A DNA stretch of 64,000 nt. Origin: Turbatrix aceti. Its lineage: Eukaryota > Nematoda > Chromadorea > Rhabditida > Panagrolaimidae. The DNA lies in NCBI GenBank assembly GCA_963969345.1, contig OZ017768.1, positions 10,642,193 through 10,706,192 on the forward strand, given 5' to 3'. The position numbers and the translations under genes were made by a program. The notes under the pieces are model-generated. The model saw only the letters and a program-made list of their open reading frames with translations. It did not search any database and was not told the DNA's origin. Positions 22,997 to 34,569 of this stretch are shown one piece after another (positions within the stretch are counted from its first letter, which is position 1; each line of letters opens with the position of its first letter).

Positions 22997-25132
22997 CTCA
23001 CAAAAAACAATGTATAATCTATAAAACAAAAATGTATTATTCGCAATACAAAAATGTATGGGTAAACTGATCAACACATTCAATGTATAAATTGCGTGAT
23101 TATACATTTTTTGTATTAGTAATAAAACCACTATTGTATTATACGTTAAACAAAAAATGTATAAAATGAGGCTTGGCAAAGTGCGTTGAATGCGTTTTCC
23201 TTACTGTCGTTTTTAGGCCACCGTTCGTTCCCTCGTTGCAACCCCCTTGGTTTTCGGTACTTTTTACATAATTTATTGATAACGACAAATAAAAAAAAAC
23301 AAACTAGCAACTCCACACAAAAAAGAAAAAAATGAAGGTATAAAATGATGAGATGAGGGAAAATGAGCAGGATCTTTTGCAGTCGCTTTACCTAAAAACA
23401 AAAGAGTTCGTCAGGTCTCCGAGTTTTTCTTCCAACTTACAGTAAATTTGAAGAGAAGCAAGGTTGCACATCATCTGAAACTTTTCGTGAAAACAATAAC
23501 GAAGCTTTAAAGTTTTTATCCCCCCCTTAATTTCACACCAACTGCCTTTAAACCTATTTTTTACTCTTTTTCGCGATTGTGAAGCCGGTTTGGCACCCCA
23601 TCTGTCGCAGCGCAATCCTACCTAACAAATCTCAAGCAAGAACTCATCATACAATCGCAAAAAAAAATTAAAAACAGGTAAAACTTGGTTGGTTATCAAA
23701 AAAGTGCCCAATTATTTTATAATCTTTAAAAAAACTTACGTTGGCATCATCACCACATTGGAGTGATGCTGTCACCACACCGGTCAGTTGGAGCCGCTTG
23801 GAGGATGTCACCTGAAAAATCTGAAATAAAAACAAGACAATTCACGCTAAAAAAACAACAATTACAACACGAACGAGAAAAAAAGAACATGGACAAAAAA
23901 AGAACAAAGTTGGGCTGATCAAGCCGAGCGCTGCGACGCAACATTCGTGTTGAGACTCCTCGACAACGGAAAAGTCGCAGAACGCGCTGTTTGTAAAATT
24001 AATTGGACGAAATTTATTTCTAAATTCGAAAACTTAGGTTTTTGAATAGATATTTGTAAATTTTTTGTTTTGATAAAAGAGATTCAAGCGTTGTCGTTCG
24101 AACTGGGCTACTGGCGTTTTTCAAAATTTTCATTTTTGACAAAATTAAAGGAGGTGTACTAGAAAATTCATTACTTGGTAAAAAATAAAGTTACGCATGC
24201 AGTTAAAAATGAATTCGAAGCGCAACAACATTTTCTATCCAGTAAAAATATGCACATGATTCATAATAATTTTCAAATGCCTGAGAAACTCAAACTTCCA
24301 AAAAATTTTCCTGAAATATGAATTTTCAAAATTTTTTCGAAGCGTAATCCAAAAACTAAAATCGGCATCGCATTCTACAGTATCTTTTACATCTGGAGCG
24401 ATTGTTTCAGAATTTTATATTTTTTCCGCGCGCCAGTGCAAATTTTCTTCTGAACCTCCTTTTTTTGGTGAGCAGACACCAAAATTTTTCAAAGTAGGGT
24501 TCGGTAAAAAAATCGGCATGGATCGCGTTCGAAATGCATTTACGCGAAAAGTTAGGGTCCGGGGCAGAAATGAACGCTGAAGCGAATGACGTACTCTGTT
24601 TTTTAAATTGAGTTCTAAAAAGTTCCGAAAATCTAATTTTTCTCAGAAATTTCATTTTTTTCAAAACTTCTAAGGTGATAAGGTATAGTTTTTTCTTCAA
24701 AATCAATTAGAGAATTTTGTTTCGCTTCAGAATTGCTTTTGTTTGCCTTCCTAGCTCATTTTGTTTATGCGCCGCGATTTTTCTACCATACCTCCTTCGA
24801 TTTTGTTAATTTTGACCGAATTAAAAAAAAGAATTATGTCAGCATAAAGAACGCCCCTGAAACTGTCTGTAAACAAAATTTCCTAAAAAAAACTGAATTT
24901 TGGGCTGAGTTACATTTTTTTGTAATGTTGTACGAAATCCACATCCTCAAAATGCATTGACTCGCGCGCAACATGCGAACGCCTCAGCAGGCAATACAAA
25001 TAATACATTTTTTGTATTGCCGCTGCAATTGCCGGAAATTCCTGTTTTATACATTTTTATGTATAACTCATGATACAAATAAGTATGAATCAGTAAGACA
25101 CAACAATTGTATAATACATATTTTTTTGTGAG
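22997..25132 (-). mobile_element. TIR element with exon-like interior, copy 1
   Basis: The ends are CTCACAAAAAACAATGTAT (left) and, inverted, CTCACAAAAAAATATGTAT (right), flanked by CA on both sides, which may be a 2-bp duplication. Both subterminal zones are full of ATACATTTTTTGTAT-type inverted words. The interior (23165-23990) is a diverged match to 57625-58550: GCTTGGCAAAGTGCGTTGAATGCG, TTTTTAGGCCACCGT, a TGCAGTCGCTTTACCTAAAAA block and TCGCGATTGTGAAGCC all recur in the same order. On the minus strand, splice-like sites (TTTTCAG, GTAAGT) bound short frames, one of 24 codons (VTSSKRLQLTGVV and on). Extra AT-rich DNA at 24000-24960 makes this copy longer. No transposase is recognised. Confidence 0.6.
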
Positions 25133-26206
25133 CAGTTCCAAAGCCAATTTTTCCAAAACTAATTTTCGATTATTTTTTACCAAAAATTTTATATTTTTTG
25201 AACCTCCGATCGCTTCATTTTGAACGCGACTACTGTTTTTCATGATTTTTTTTATGAATCAAGAAAAATAAAAATGTTCTATTGTTGAATGCTTGTAAAA
25301 CGTCTAAACGTGTATCGTCTAGACTAACTCCTGCGCTGATAGTCGAAATTTAAACGCATCACTGAAATACACACCGAAGTACACTGACATGATTACTGTC
25401 ACAAGAATTTATTTTAATCCAAAAGTGACAAAATCAATAAGACCGATTTGGATTAGATTTGTATTTATTGATGAGTCGTTCCCAAGAACCCAGAACCGGA
25501 AGTCCGATACATAAATGCTTGTAAAATTTGCCTATGATTTTAAATGTCACCGTACATTCAATTTCTGGTACCAAATGTAACCCGTTGCTAATTCGATGAA
25601 ATTATGTGTATAGTGGTGGCCTTTTTCTGATTACCATTGAACGCATGTATGCACACGCATGGTCTTGAGCAAAAAAACATGCCCCGTGCCGGACAGTCAA
25701 ATATGCGATGGTAATCAAAGCACAGCGACAAAACATCGCCACTTTTTTTAAAAAAATTAGGTCCAGATCAAATTAAGAGTTAATGCAAAGCGACAACTTT
25801 CTCGCAATATAGTGCATCTCAGATATCGTGGCAGTAAGAGGTTAAAAAAAAATAAATGGTAGCTCAAGGACAAAAAGTTGAATTGTCGACACTTCCTCTT
25901 CTGTATAAGTCGAGGTTAATTCTATCAGACGTGTTAAAAATAGTACAAATATTTGAAAAACAATCTTAAAAAACAGATTAGTCGCAGGTAGAAAAAATTG
26001 TTTGAGTTCCCGCCTACTTGAAAAATGACCGGCGCTCGTTGAAAAAAAAATGAAAAGGCTATCAAAGTTATGTACGACGCTTCGCCTTTTTTTGAACTCG
26101 TTACGCCCATTTCTTCGTGACCCACTTCACCGATTTGATCAAACCGAGGGACGGAGCTGGTCAGTAAGTCTGCCAGTCTGGTACTGTCTGGTCAGATTTT
26201 GTGGAG
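25133..26206. other. Intergenic, upstream of the astacin gene
   Basis: No gene is seen. The promoter of the astacin gene should lie in the right part of this stretch, but no motif stands out. Confidence 0.5.
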
Positions 26207-29200
26207 ATGAGATATCAAGGGTTTCTGATACCCCTGAGTTTGGCACTGATATCATATGTGATTTCGGTAAGCTTCATTTGTTGCTGTTGTGACACATTTT
26301 AAATTACGCACAAACTTCAGGCACCGGTACAGTCCGATGAAGTAAACACTCTCGCTCAAGACAATGCTCAAGTTCAGGTCCTTCTTGACGAAATTCGTCT
26401 TGAAGGGCTCAAAAAGCACAACGCATTTGCTGACTATGTGGGTTAATTTCTAATTAGTGTTAATTGGCTGATTTTTTCTGTATAATTTTTCTTGGTGTTG
26501 AAGACGTCAACTTTTGTATTTTTAGAGCCCAGCCAAGAGCAAGGATCTGATAAACAGTGTAACCTTCGATGACGGCACCGAAGCCAGTGTCAACCGTAAA
26601 ATCTACGATTACCTCTTTGAAAACGACATTGTTCTCACGATTCCTCAAGCACAGACCATTCTTTCTGAAATCAAGAACGGTAAGCTGTTGTACTGTTTTA
26701 CTGTTTACCCGATCTGATAGCCACCGGCGTACCGCACCATTTGTCAAACAAAATTCGAGATGACCTCGTATCGGGTGCCGCCTGTCATTCATTACACAAA
26801 CGATGATGTGTGAAGCACAAGTGTTTTCGCACGTCTGTATCGGTGTGAAATCATTTGTCAAATTCCCAACTCACCTGTCTGAAGAAAATTGTTTTGCAAA
26901 AATGCACAAAAGACCCTGATCTTGTTAAAAAAAAATTTGTACGTAATCTAATTAACAAACTCTCGGGGACCTTTTTTTAAAGGTGACCGGCAGGTAAACG
27001 CGAGGTTATAGTACATTTTTCAAATTATTTGCATTAGCACGAAAAAACAAGAAACTAAATTTTTAGTTTACGTGAAAAAAATGTTTCTTTTCTCGATTCC
27101 CACGCAAAACTCACAGTTGTGAAGAGTTTGACACAATTTTGAGTTTTATGACTTTCTCAAAGAAGGAGAAAAAAATTTACGATGCAAACCGTTTTGAATT
27201 TATTGCCTCTTGCATCGTTGCAAAAAATGTTTTTTTTGTGTACTAAAAAATATAACGATATTTATTCAGGTAAAAATGAACGCCCTACAAGACAAGCGCA
27301 GCCGGGAGCAAATTATCTGTGGAAAAACTACCGCGTTCCTTACATGTTCAAGTTTGCTGATGGTAAGACAAAAAACAATTCGTTACACATCAAAAGAATG
27401 AATTACAGATGAATGGCAAAAGCTGATTCGCAGAGCACAGGATCACATCGAATCCGAAACCTGCATGCGTTTCGTTTACGATGAAACCGCACCTGATCGC
27501 CTCGAATACACGAGAGCAGGTGGATGCTGGTCCAATGTTGGACGCATTGGTGGCCGACAGACCGTGTCCATTGGTTATGGATGTGACGCACTCGGCATCG
27601 TTGCCCACGAATCGCTCCATGCTCTGGGACTTTGGCATGAACAATCGCGCTACGACCGAGATGGCTTCATCAAGATTGACTTTGGCTTCATTTTCCCAGG
27701 TACGCAGAGCAACTTTGAAAAGCGTACGCCCAAGACGTCGGATAACTATGGTCAGCCCTACGATCTGGGATCTGTCATGCACTATGGACCTAAAGCTTTC
27801 TCTACTGACTATGACAGGTAAGGAAACTGAAACCTGAACCAAAATTGAAATTTGTGGTTACCCGAACCAAGAACCGGAACTTTGGAGACCTCGGTCGGTT
27901 TCGGTTCTTGATCCGGGTACTCGACAACAAAGGATGCCCCCAAATGTCTTAAACCTATAATTTTATTTTTTTCAGAAACACAATCGTAACCAAGGATCCG
28001 TTGTACCAAAAAACCATTGGTCAACGTATCGGAATTTCCTTCAAGGATGCACGCATGATCAACATCCGATACTGTGATGCAGTGTGCTCCAAAAAACTCG
28101 ACTGCCAGAACGGCGGTTACACCGATCCCAACGACTGCAGCAAGTGCAAGTGCCCTCGAGGCCTCGGAGGCAAACTCTGCGACGACGTTGCGTACACCGC
28201 GAATTCTGAATGCGTAGCCGGCGAATACACTGCGCAATCCAACTGGCAGACACTGACAAGTCCAAGTCCCCTCACACCGTCCCTGGATTGTTTCTGGCGA
28301 CTCACAGCTCAGCCAGGTGAACGCGTAGAGATTGAGTTCCTGAGCAACGCATTTCCCTGCAACGACGCGTGTACGAGCTTCGTTGAAGTCAAATATCTGG
28401 CGGATAAGACAACTACCGGAGCTCATATCTGTTGTCTTCCTCCTGACTCGACGATTCTTTCTGAAGACGAGTTCAGTCTGCTATACCTGCATACTGAAAG
28501 CGACCTGGTGCCTAACTACCTGGGCTTCAACATTCGTTACCGCTCGGTGCCACAGACAGCAAAGCCTTCGATTATTCCGACAACGACGACGACAACTACG
28601 CAGCGCACAACGACCTATGGCCGCGGGGATCCCAACTGGAGTGAATGGGGAGGCTGGTCGCAGTGCTCAGTCCGCTGCGGAGGTTGTGGAGAGCGTGTTA
28701 GGGTACGTGCCTGCTACGGCGGTAACGGTCGGTGCTCTGGATCGGACACAGAAAAGGAGCCCTGCGGTCAGGATCCCTGCAGCGCGCCCAAGGCAAAGAC
28801 CACCCGCTGCAAAGGTCGCCTTGTCCTTCCCTGTGATCTCCTCGATGAACTCGACTTTGGCACGGTCAATAGCAATCCCGTTCTCCAGCAAACAGCCAGA
28901 AATACCCAAATTCTCAAACGTGCCCGTCGTGAAGTTCACGAACGTCGTGTCAAACGATTTGTCGACGGAAACAAACAAATGGAAGCTGGCGATTTCTGTG
29001 AAAAGTAAGTTTTCACAAAAAAAATTCGTTTACACATGCGACGTGTGTAAACATTCAAAAAAAGAATCCTGGAAATTAAACCATGCGAAAAAAATTACGC
29101 AATGCAATGCAAACACGATGACACAACGTGATCTAATGCTTTGATTACGATTTTTTTCTTTTTTCAGACGATTCAGTTACAACTGCCCTACTTCGCTCCT

Positions 29201-29333
29201 GACAATCAACATCGACAGACGCAGCCAGGATCCTGCCGCTTCGGATGGACTGGCAACCTGTTGTCCAAACTACTACCGTAGTCAGGGAAAATGCGTCAAG
29301 GGAAAGAATCTTACACGGGCTAAATTTTACTAG
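26207..29333 (+). CDS. Astacin metalloprotease with EGF, CUB and TSP1 domains (NAS-36/37-like)
   Basis: Seven exons (26207-26266, 26321-26437, 26526-26679, 27270-27362, 27409-27817, 27976-29004, 29168-29333) give 675 residues in one frame. Residues 1-20 are a signal peptide. The propeptide has LFENDIVL, probably the astacin aspartate switch (usually FxGD), and maturation probably falls near RPTRQAQP. The catalytic domain carries HESLHALGLWHEQSRYDRD (about 208-226) and the Met-turn SVMHYG. An EGF-like module follows (six cysteines, about 311-346), then a CUB domain (about 355-465), a Thr-rich linker, one thrombospondin type 1 repeat (WSEWGGWSQCSVRCGGCGER) and a basic, cysteine-bearing tail ending after TCCPNYYRSQGKC. 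This order is that of C. elegans NAS-36/NAS-37, secreted proteases used in moulting. The second exon ends at a GTGGGT donor. All zinc ligands are present, so it should be active. Confidence 0.93.
27820..27928. repeat. CCGAACC motif array inside an astacin intron
   Basis: The 5' part of the fifth astacin intron holds GAACC, CCGAACC, CGGAAC and their complements GGTCGG and GGTTTCGG in about 100 bases, like the array at 21755-21960. The left half is in one orientation and the right half (CTCGGTCGGTTTCGGTTC) in the other, so it can fold back. Confidence 0.5.
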
Positions 29334-29422
29334 CCAGTGAAAATAATGATAATTTAATTAAATAATTTACGAGAACGAGAGAGAGGAGGTCCAAACTGTC
29401 AAAAGAGGGATAAAGTCCCTGT

Positions 29423-29448
29423 TTTATTTTTTATGGAAAACTAATAAA
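29423..29448. promoter_or_regulatory. Overlapping convergent polyadenylation signals
   Basis: AATAAA on the plus strand at 29443-29448 can serve the astacin gene, and AATAAA on the minus strand (TTTATT at 29423-29428) can serve NAXD. The stop codons are only 155 bases apart, and each signal lies at or past the other gene's signal, so the two 3' ends should overlap as antisense transcripts. Confidence 0.5.
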
Positions 29449-29488
29449 TAATTACACACGCAAGCAAAGCAAAAACCGGCCAACTGAA

Positions 29489-30666
29489 TCAGAGTGACTT
29501 CAAAGTGGGAGCGATCTGAGCGATCATATCGCTGGCAGTCATCGATCGACCAATAGATGAAAAAGTCTGGCGCCCGAGAAAACGAATAAACTTTGTAGCA
29601 GCCAGAGCGCCGTGGAGGAGCTTGGTTCGGGGATTGTTGGCAGCTTCGGGCCACCTGAGCGAAGCCCAGTGGGCGAAGACAGGAATTGCGCCGCTCAGGA
29701 GATCGCCCTGTCCGCCACAGCGTCTGGGGGTAGCTGGGTCTCCGCATTCGAGGACTTGAAAAAGCAAATGTGAAAAAAAGGGTAAAATCAGCGAAAAGAT
29801 CGATACCTTTTTGACCGTCGCTCACAATATCCACAGCTCCCTTTCGCAAAACACAACATCCGAGGTTCTCGGCAACAAGTCTCACATTTTCACCGATTTT
29901 TGTAGATTGATTCGTTGTAGGAAACACGGCTGACCATAAACGATCGAATTCTCGGTGATTTGGGGTCAGAATAATATTTGGGACGTTTTTGACGTAATTT
30001 AGACCGCTGTTAACAAAATGTAGACCGTCCTGCAACGAAAACTTTCAAAAACTACTATTCCTTCTGAATTCTGAAATTTTACGTAACAAAATTTTCAAAA
30101 CACCATATTTTGTTTTTTTTTTGAAATTTTGTCACTTTGACATAAAAAATGGTCGTTTTTGAAATTTTGTCAATTTTGGAATTCACAAGAAAACCAACCG
30201 CATCAATGACAACAGGAAGTTGAGGCTTCTGTTTGACGAGATTCATGAGCTCCTGGTAAACACCTGTGCAGTAGCCTTCGCGTCCAAGTCCCGGTCCGAA
30301 CGTAAGACCATCGAAGACGGGCATCCGTCGTGCAATAATATCCATATCAAAGCCGGGATGAACGATGAGATCCGGCGAGAAGCCCTTGATAACGCTGGCA
30401 GCATCGCGATGCGTGTAGACAAAAGAAAGGTCAGCGCCGAGTCGGAGCGGGGTAATGGAAGCGTAGTAGGGGGCACCGGTGTAATCCTGGCTGCCGCCGA
30501 CAATTGCGATTTTGCCGCACGATCCCTTGACCAACTTGGGGTCGTTCAGGTCCGGGAGGTAGCTCTGCCAGGATTCTGAATGTGAAAAAATGGGCGAGAA
30601 TGGGCAAAAAAAGAAAGGAAAAGAAGAAAAGTTGAAAAACTTACGATCAAAGTTGTCAAAAGCCAT
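29489..30666 (-). CDS. NAXD: ATP-dependent (S)-NAD(P)H-hydrate dehydratase
   Basis: Four exons read on the minus strand (30666-30645, 30575-30199, 30029-29807, 29754-29489) give 295 residues. The enzyme repairs hydrated NADH/NADPH (NADHX/NADPHX) using ATP, working with the epimerase NAXE. Visible motifs of this ribokinase-like family are GSCGKIAIVGGSQDYTGAPY near the N-terminus, GPGLGR, the VVIDADGL motif formed exactly across the exon 2/3 junction, LTPNHREFDR, and RCGGQGDLLSG in the last exon, which holds the catalytic aspartate and anion hole. Human NAXD is somewhat longer because of a targeting peptide; here the protein starts MAFDNFDQSWQSYLPDL with no obvious mitochondrial leader, so a cytosolic form is likely. 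The gene is tail-to-tail with the astacin gene. Exon 1 is only 22 nt. Confidence 0.92.
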
Positions 30667-31872
30667 GGAAAAGGTAGAAATTTCACGAACTGGGAAGACT
30701 GAAAGAAGGTATCGTAAAATTATGTTACGGCGATACGATATTGTCTCGACACAAATTTTTTATCTTGGCACGTTTTTCATGTTTTTGTTACGTTTTTTTG
30801 TCCATTAGATGCTGTTTTGTATCGTTTCGGTGTTTTTGGGCTTTCCTAAGCCATCATTGGGAACCTCCGACAGTTTTTCGAAAAATCTAGTGCATCTTTT
30901 ATCGACAAGAGTCGTAAAGTATTTCGACCTGTTATCAATCGTAAAAGAATATTTCTTAGATTTCGAGATTGCTAGTCGCTATTCTCTAGTGCCACATCTT
31001 ATACCTTCAAAAGAACCATAAAAACAAATCTTATTTTGCTTCTAAACATCGCACTCTTTACGTCCAATTTTCTCTACAGTAAAAAATACGGACAAATAAT
31101 AATAGAGACAAAGGAATAATAAATACAACAGCGCAAAAACTTTCTAGAACCGTCAAAAACAATGAACGTAAAAACAATTGAACAAACAAACAAGCAACAA
31201 GAGATCCGGTTTTTCAGGTTGCAGAATTGCTTGCATTATGCCTGCATGATAAACAAACGTTGTTATTTATTTTTTCTGTTCCTTGGACTTTGTGAGTAAC
31301 GATACTTTTTTCAACGCGTTGAGGAGTATTACTTTTGCTATCGTAAATTTATGTTTTTGTTGTTGTTGTAATTACGATTTCAGGGCAATGGGTTTCTGTA
31401 GTTTGCGTTAATTTTTTTATTTACACTCCATTTTTACCCTTTTTTGCAGTTTTTGAGCGTTTGCTCATAGTTCTCACCTACTTTTATCCAGCTTTCTTTT
31501 TTTCTTCTCGCTTACGTGTCCCATATAATATATGTGGTGTGTTCGTGTGAACTGCACTCTATTTAGCTTGCCTGTACATGTCCATGTAGGTGATTGCCAG
31601 TTAGTTACTAGTTAGCCCCCCGGCCAACAGGCATGCACGGAACAGAGCTTTGCAGCAGAGGGTGTATGGAGTGCACACATCGTTGCAATCTATCTCTTTT
31701 GCTCGCTGCTGCCTAGCCTAGCCTAAGGCCGGGACAGGACGAGTGCGACTCGTTCGTTTCTCTCCGTTTCGTGTTCCTTCCCTTTTCCAGTTTGTTTTTA
31801 GATTTTTTTTGTTCGGAGTGCGTCAGCGTTAGCGGCATTGTTTTATATAAAAAAAAACGTTCTCAAATAGAT
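30667..31872. other. Divergent intergenic region (NAXD / NADAR gene)
   Basis: About 1.2 kb between the start of NAXD on the minus strand and the NADAR gene on the plus strand, so promoters for both probably lie here. The plus-strand frames at 30809-31021 and 31771-32139 have no domain; the latter runs into the second exon in a wrong frame. A CT-rich patch lies at 31730-31800. No clear TATA box. Confidence 0.4.
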
Positions 31873-31881
31873 TTTTTTCAG
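31873..31881 (+). promoter_or_regulatory. Possible spliced-leader acceptor
   Basis: TTTTTTCAG ends at 31881, 32 bases before the ATG at 31914, with no in-frame upstream exon. This is the nematode acceptor consensus and would fit trans-splicing of a spliced leader. An unseen 5' UTR exon joined by normal splicing is the alternative. Confidence 0.45.
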
Positions 31882-31913
31882 CTAAGAAACATCAAGCTAG
31901 AAAGAAATCCATC

Positions 31914-34143
31914 ATGCGAGGAGGATTTCGGCAAAATCGATGTAGGTTACATCAAAAATATTTTTCAAATTAAAATTTTACCCAAATCCCAATTTTTCCA
32001 GACAACCGAGGCGGTGGTGGACCCGAAAACCGTCGGGGTCGTGGTGGACGTGGTGGCCACGGGTATGACGGCGAACGCTCGATCTCCCCGAATCAGGAGC
32101 ACGAAGTTTCGTCTCTCCGCCGTGAAGTCCGCGATTTGAGGCACTACGTCGATGATCTCTTTCGCCGGAATGAATCCATGTCAAACTCAATCTTTCGACT
32201 ACGAGTACGTTTTTTTGAATCGTTTTTACAAAAAAATAGGGGTGGTATTGATTTTTATATGTTACGACGGCTGAAAAGCCTTCGTTTTTATGACGCCAGG
32301 TGTTTATGGTATGTGCTATGCATTGTCTTTCTTCGTTGAAGGGTAAATTAGTTTTTTTCAAAGAAATAGTTTTTTTTCGTTGATTAAAATTTTTTGGGTT
32401 TGGTTTTTTCCAGGCTACTGCTGTTTTTTACTTTTCAGATAAATTTATGAGTAAAAAATTGGCACTATGCCAAAATTAGCTTTTTTTTTGGTTGCTAAGG
32501 TACCTTGGCCCCAGGCCTTGGTGATAATTATGCATCCACTCGAAATGAGAATTTTTTTTAATTATTTCGAGTAGGTGCATAAATACTGCCTTTGTTTACT
32601 CTGGAACCCCCTGGAAGTAAAAAATCGAGATACGATCACTGATAAATTTTTTCTGCGATAAAAGAATTTTATTGACGCAAAAAAAAACGGGGAACTTTTT
32701 TTAGCTCGAAAACGAAGCGACAAAACGCAACGTAAAACGCCTGGTTGCCAAGACAGCACCGGCACCTACGAATCCCGACGCGCCGGAGATCGACTACGAT
32801 TACTCGCAAATCAACGATGACTACATCCTCGTCGGCGGCCTTCTGGACCCATTCTTCCTTCGCTACGAAATCCCAGTTGTCCTCGATGGCATCACGTTCA
32901 AGTCCGCAGAACGCCTTTACTGGTACAAAATGGCCGCCGAATTCGGCGACGATGAAGCGAAGGAGAAGATCGTCAATGCTCCGACGTTTTCGGATGCCGA
33001 AGACGCTGCCCGGAAGATCAAGGGCTTCAAGCAGGCCGTGTGGGATACTGTCAAGCTGAACCACTGGGCCGAGGTCCAGAAAGAAAAGTTCGCCCAGCAT
33101 CGGCACCTGTCGAACCTCCTGGTCTACTCCAAGCACACGTACATTGCGGTGTCGCACGCCGATCGCTTCTTCGGGACTGGCTGGCGGAAGAACCGACCGG
33201 AATCTGCAATCCCGGACGTATGGGACGGTGAGAACGAAGGCGGGAAGGTGCTCATGAAGCTGCGCGCCGAGCTGACTAAGGACTACAAACTTGAGGGCGA
33301 TGAGCTTGCGGTGAGTGTTTTTTTTGGGTTTACATGTGAAAATTGATTAATTTTGGGATTTCTTTGCGTTCAAATTTTATATGTTTTGATCAAGTACTCT
33401 TTTTTTTAACTGGAATACCCGTGTCACGATGATTAATGACTCAGTAGTGTAGATTAAATCATAGATTTGTACTCCTTCGTGCTTTTTTTGCATCGTGAAT
33501 GAAAAATAACTCGATGTACTTTTTTTTCTGGCGATTTTCTTGCAAAAAATTAGAGCGAATTTTATAAAAAAAATTTTATTTTAGAAATCAGATTTTTTTG
33601 TCCAAATGTTGACAACAAAAAAATGTTGACATTGACAAGAAGTTGTTGTTTTTTTAGTTTTTTGCTGTAAAAGTCGGTTGAGATTGGATTACAAATTTGA
33701 GTTTTTTTTCCGTTGACTGAATTTTCAAAAATGACTATTACGTTTTTAACGAATATTGAGGAAAACAAATTTGGCTCAATTTGTCTGATAGCAATTTTGT
33801 GAGAATTGGATGTTCTAAAAACATTTTGAATTTTTCAAAAAAAAAATCTCAAAATATTCTGATTTTTTTAATTTTTCAAAAAAAATCTAAATATTCTGAT
33901 TTTTTTCAGGAAACCCAAAGAAAGTACGACGAACTCTTCCGAACCGTGTGGCGTCGTCTCGACATCCGTGGATCGTCAGGCTTCCGTCGTGGTGGCGGAT
34001 TCGGTGGTGGTCGTCGCGGTCGTGGTGGGCGTCCCCGCGGTGGTCGCCAACAGCAACACACTGCCAATAGTTCTGATGCTGCCTTTGCAAACGGCGGCGG
34101 TGGCGACGCTGCTCCTGCCGGCGAAGCTTCTGATGCTCAATAG
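31914..34143 (+). CDS. NADAR (YbiA-like) domain protein with RG-rich termini
   Basis: Four exons (31914-31941, 32002-32204, 32705-33310, 33910-34143) give 356 residues. Residues 1-30 are RG/RGG-rich (GGGGPENRRGRGGRGG), followed by a short helical stretch. Residues about 110-270 are a NADAR domain: PFFLRYEIPVVLDGITFKSA, then ERLYWYKMAAEFGDDEAKEK, the A.KIKGF..A.W segment and HADRFFGTGW. The C-terminal 55 residues are again RGG-rich and then low-complexity. NADAR proteins such as E. coli YbiA are N-glycosidases, and some remove ADP-ribose from guanine bases. RGG tails typically bind RNA or single-stranded nucleic acid, so a nucleic-acid-directed role is inferred. The conserved glutamate of SxExxY is kept, but the family's SNF reads LRY and DRxWG reads DRFFG, so activity is uncertain. 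No signal peptide is present. Confidence 0.85.
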
Positions 34144-34569
34144 AGGCGCCACCTGCCTGTGTTCGCCGTCAATTGTCTCTTTCCTTGCCTCTTTTTTCCT
34201 TCTTTCTCGACTTTTTCTGCACTGGTTGGTCTCTTCTTTCTAAATTTTTTTTTCGGTTTTTTATTCCTTCGAAAACTTTTCATGATCTGTTCTGTTTTTT
34301 TTGGTTGTCAGTTAACGGTTTGATTTTTTTCTTCAACCTACAATTTCAATCTCTGTTTCATTTTTACGGCCTAGTAGCTTGTTTTTTGATCGTAAAAGCA
34401 TTTTGACCACCTACCAGGCAAAATCGGTCGATCAATTATTTTTTTCTTAAATTATTGCCAAGTCAGTCTGATGCTCGCTTTTTTTTGATTTTTTTATTTC
34501 ATTTAGTCAATTATTTAATTGTAACGTAGGTTGTTGTCTTCTACTGCCTACAGTTTTTTTCCAGTTATA

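Noticed and set aside
23388..23615. Minus-strand frame in TIR element copy 1 as a gene
   Set aside because: The equivalent stretch in copy 2 has stop codons and a 3-base indel; the frame is not conserved.
24070..24960. Separate foldback element inside TIR copy 1
   Set aside because: Only about 30 bases (AAAATTAAAGGAGGTGT against its inverted relative near 24797) match at roughly 70 percent; too weak to call.
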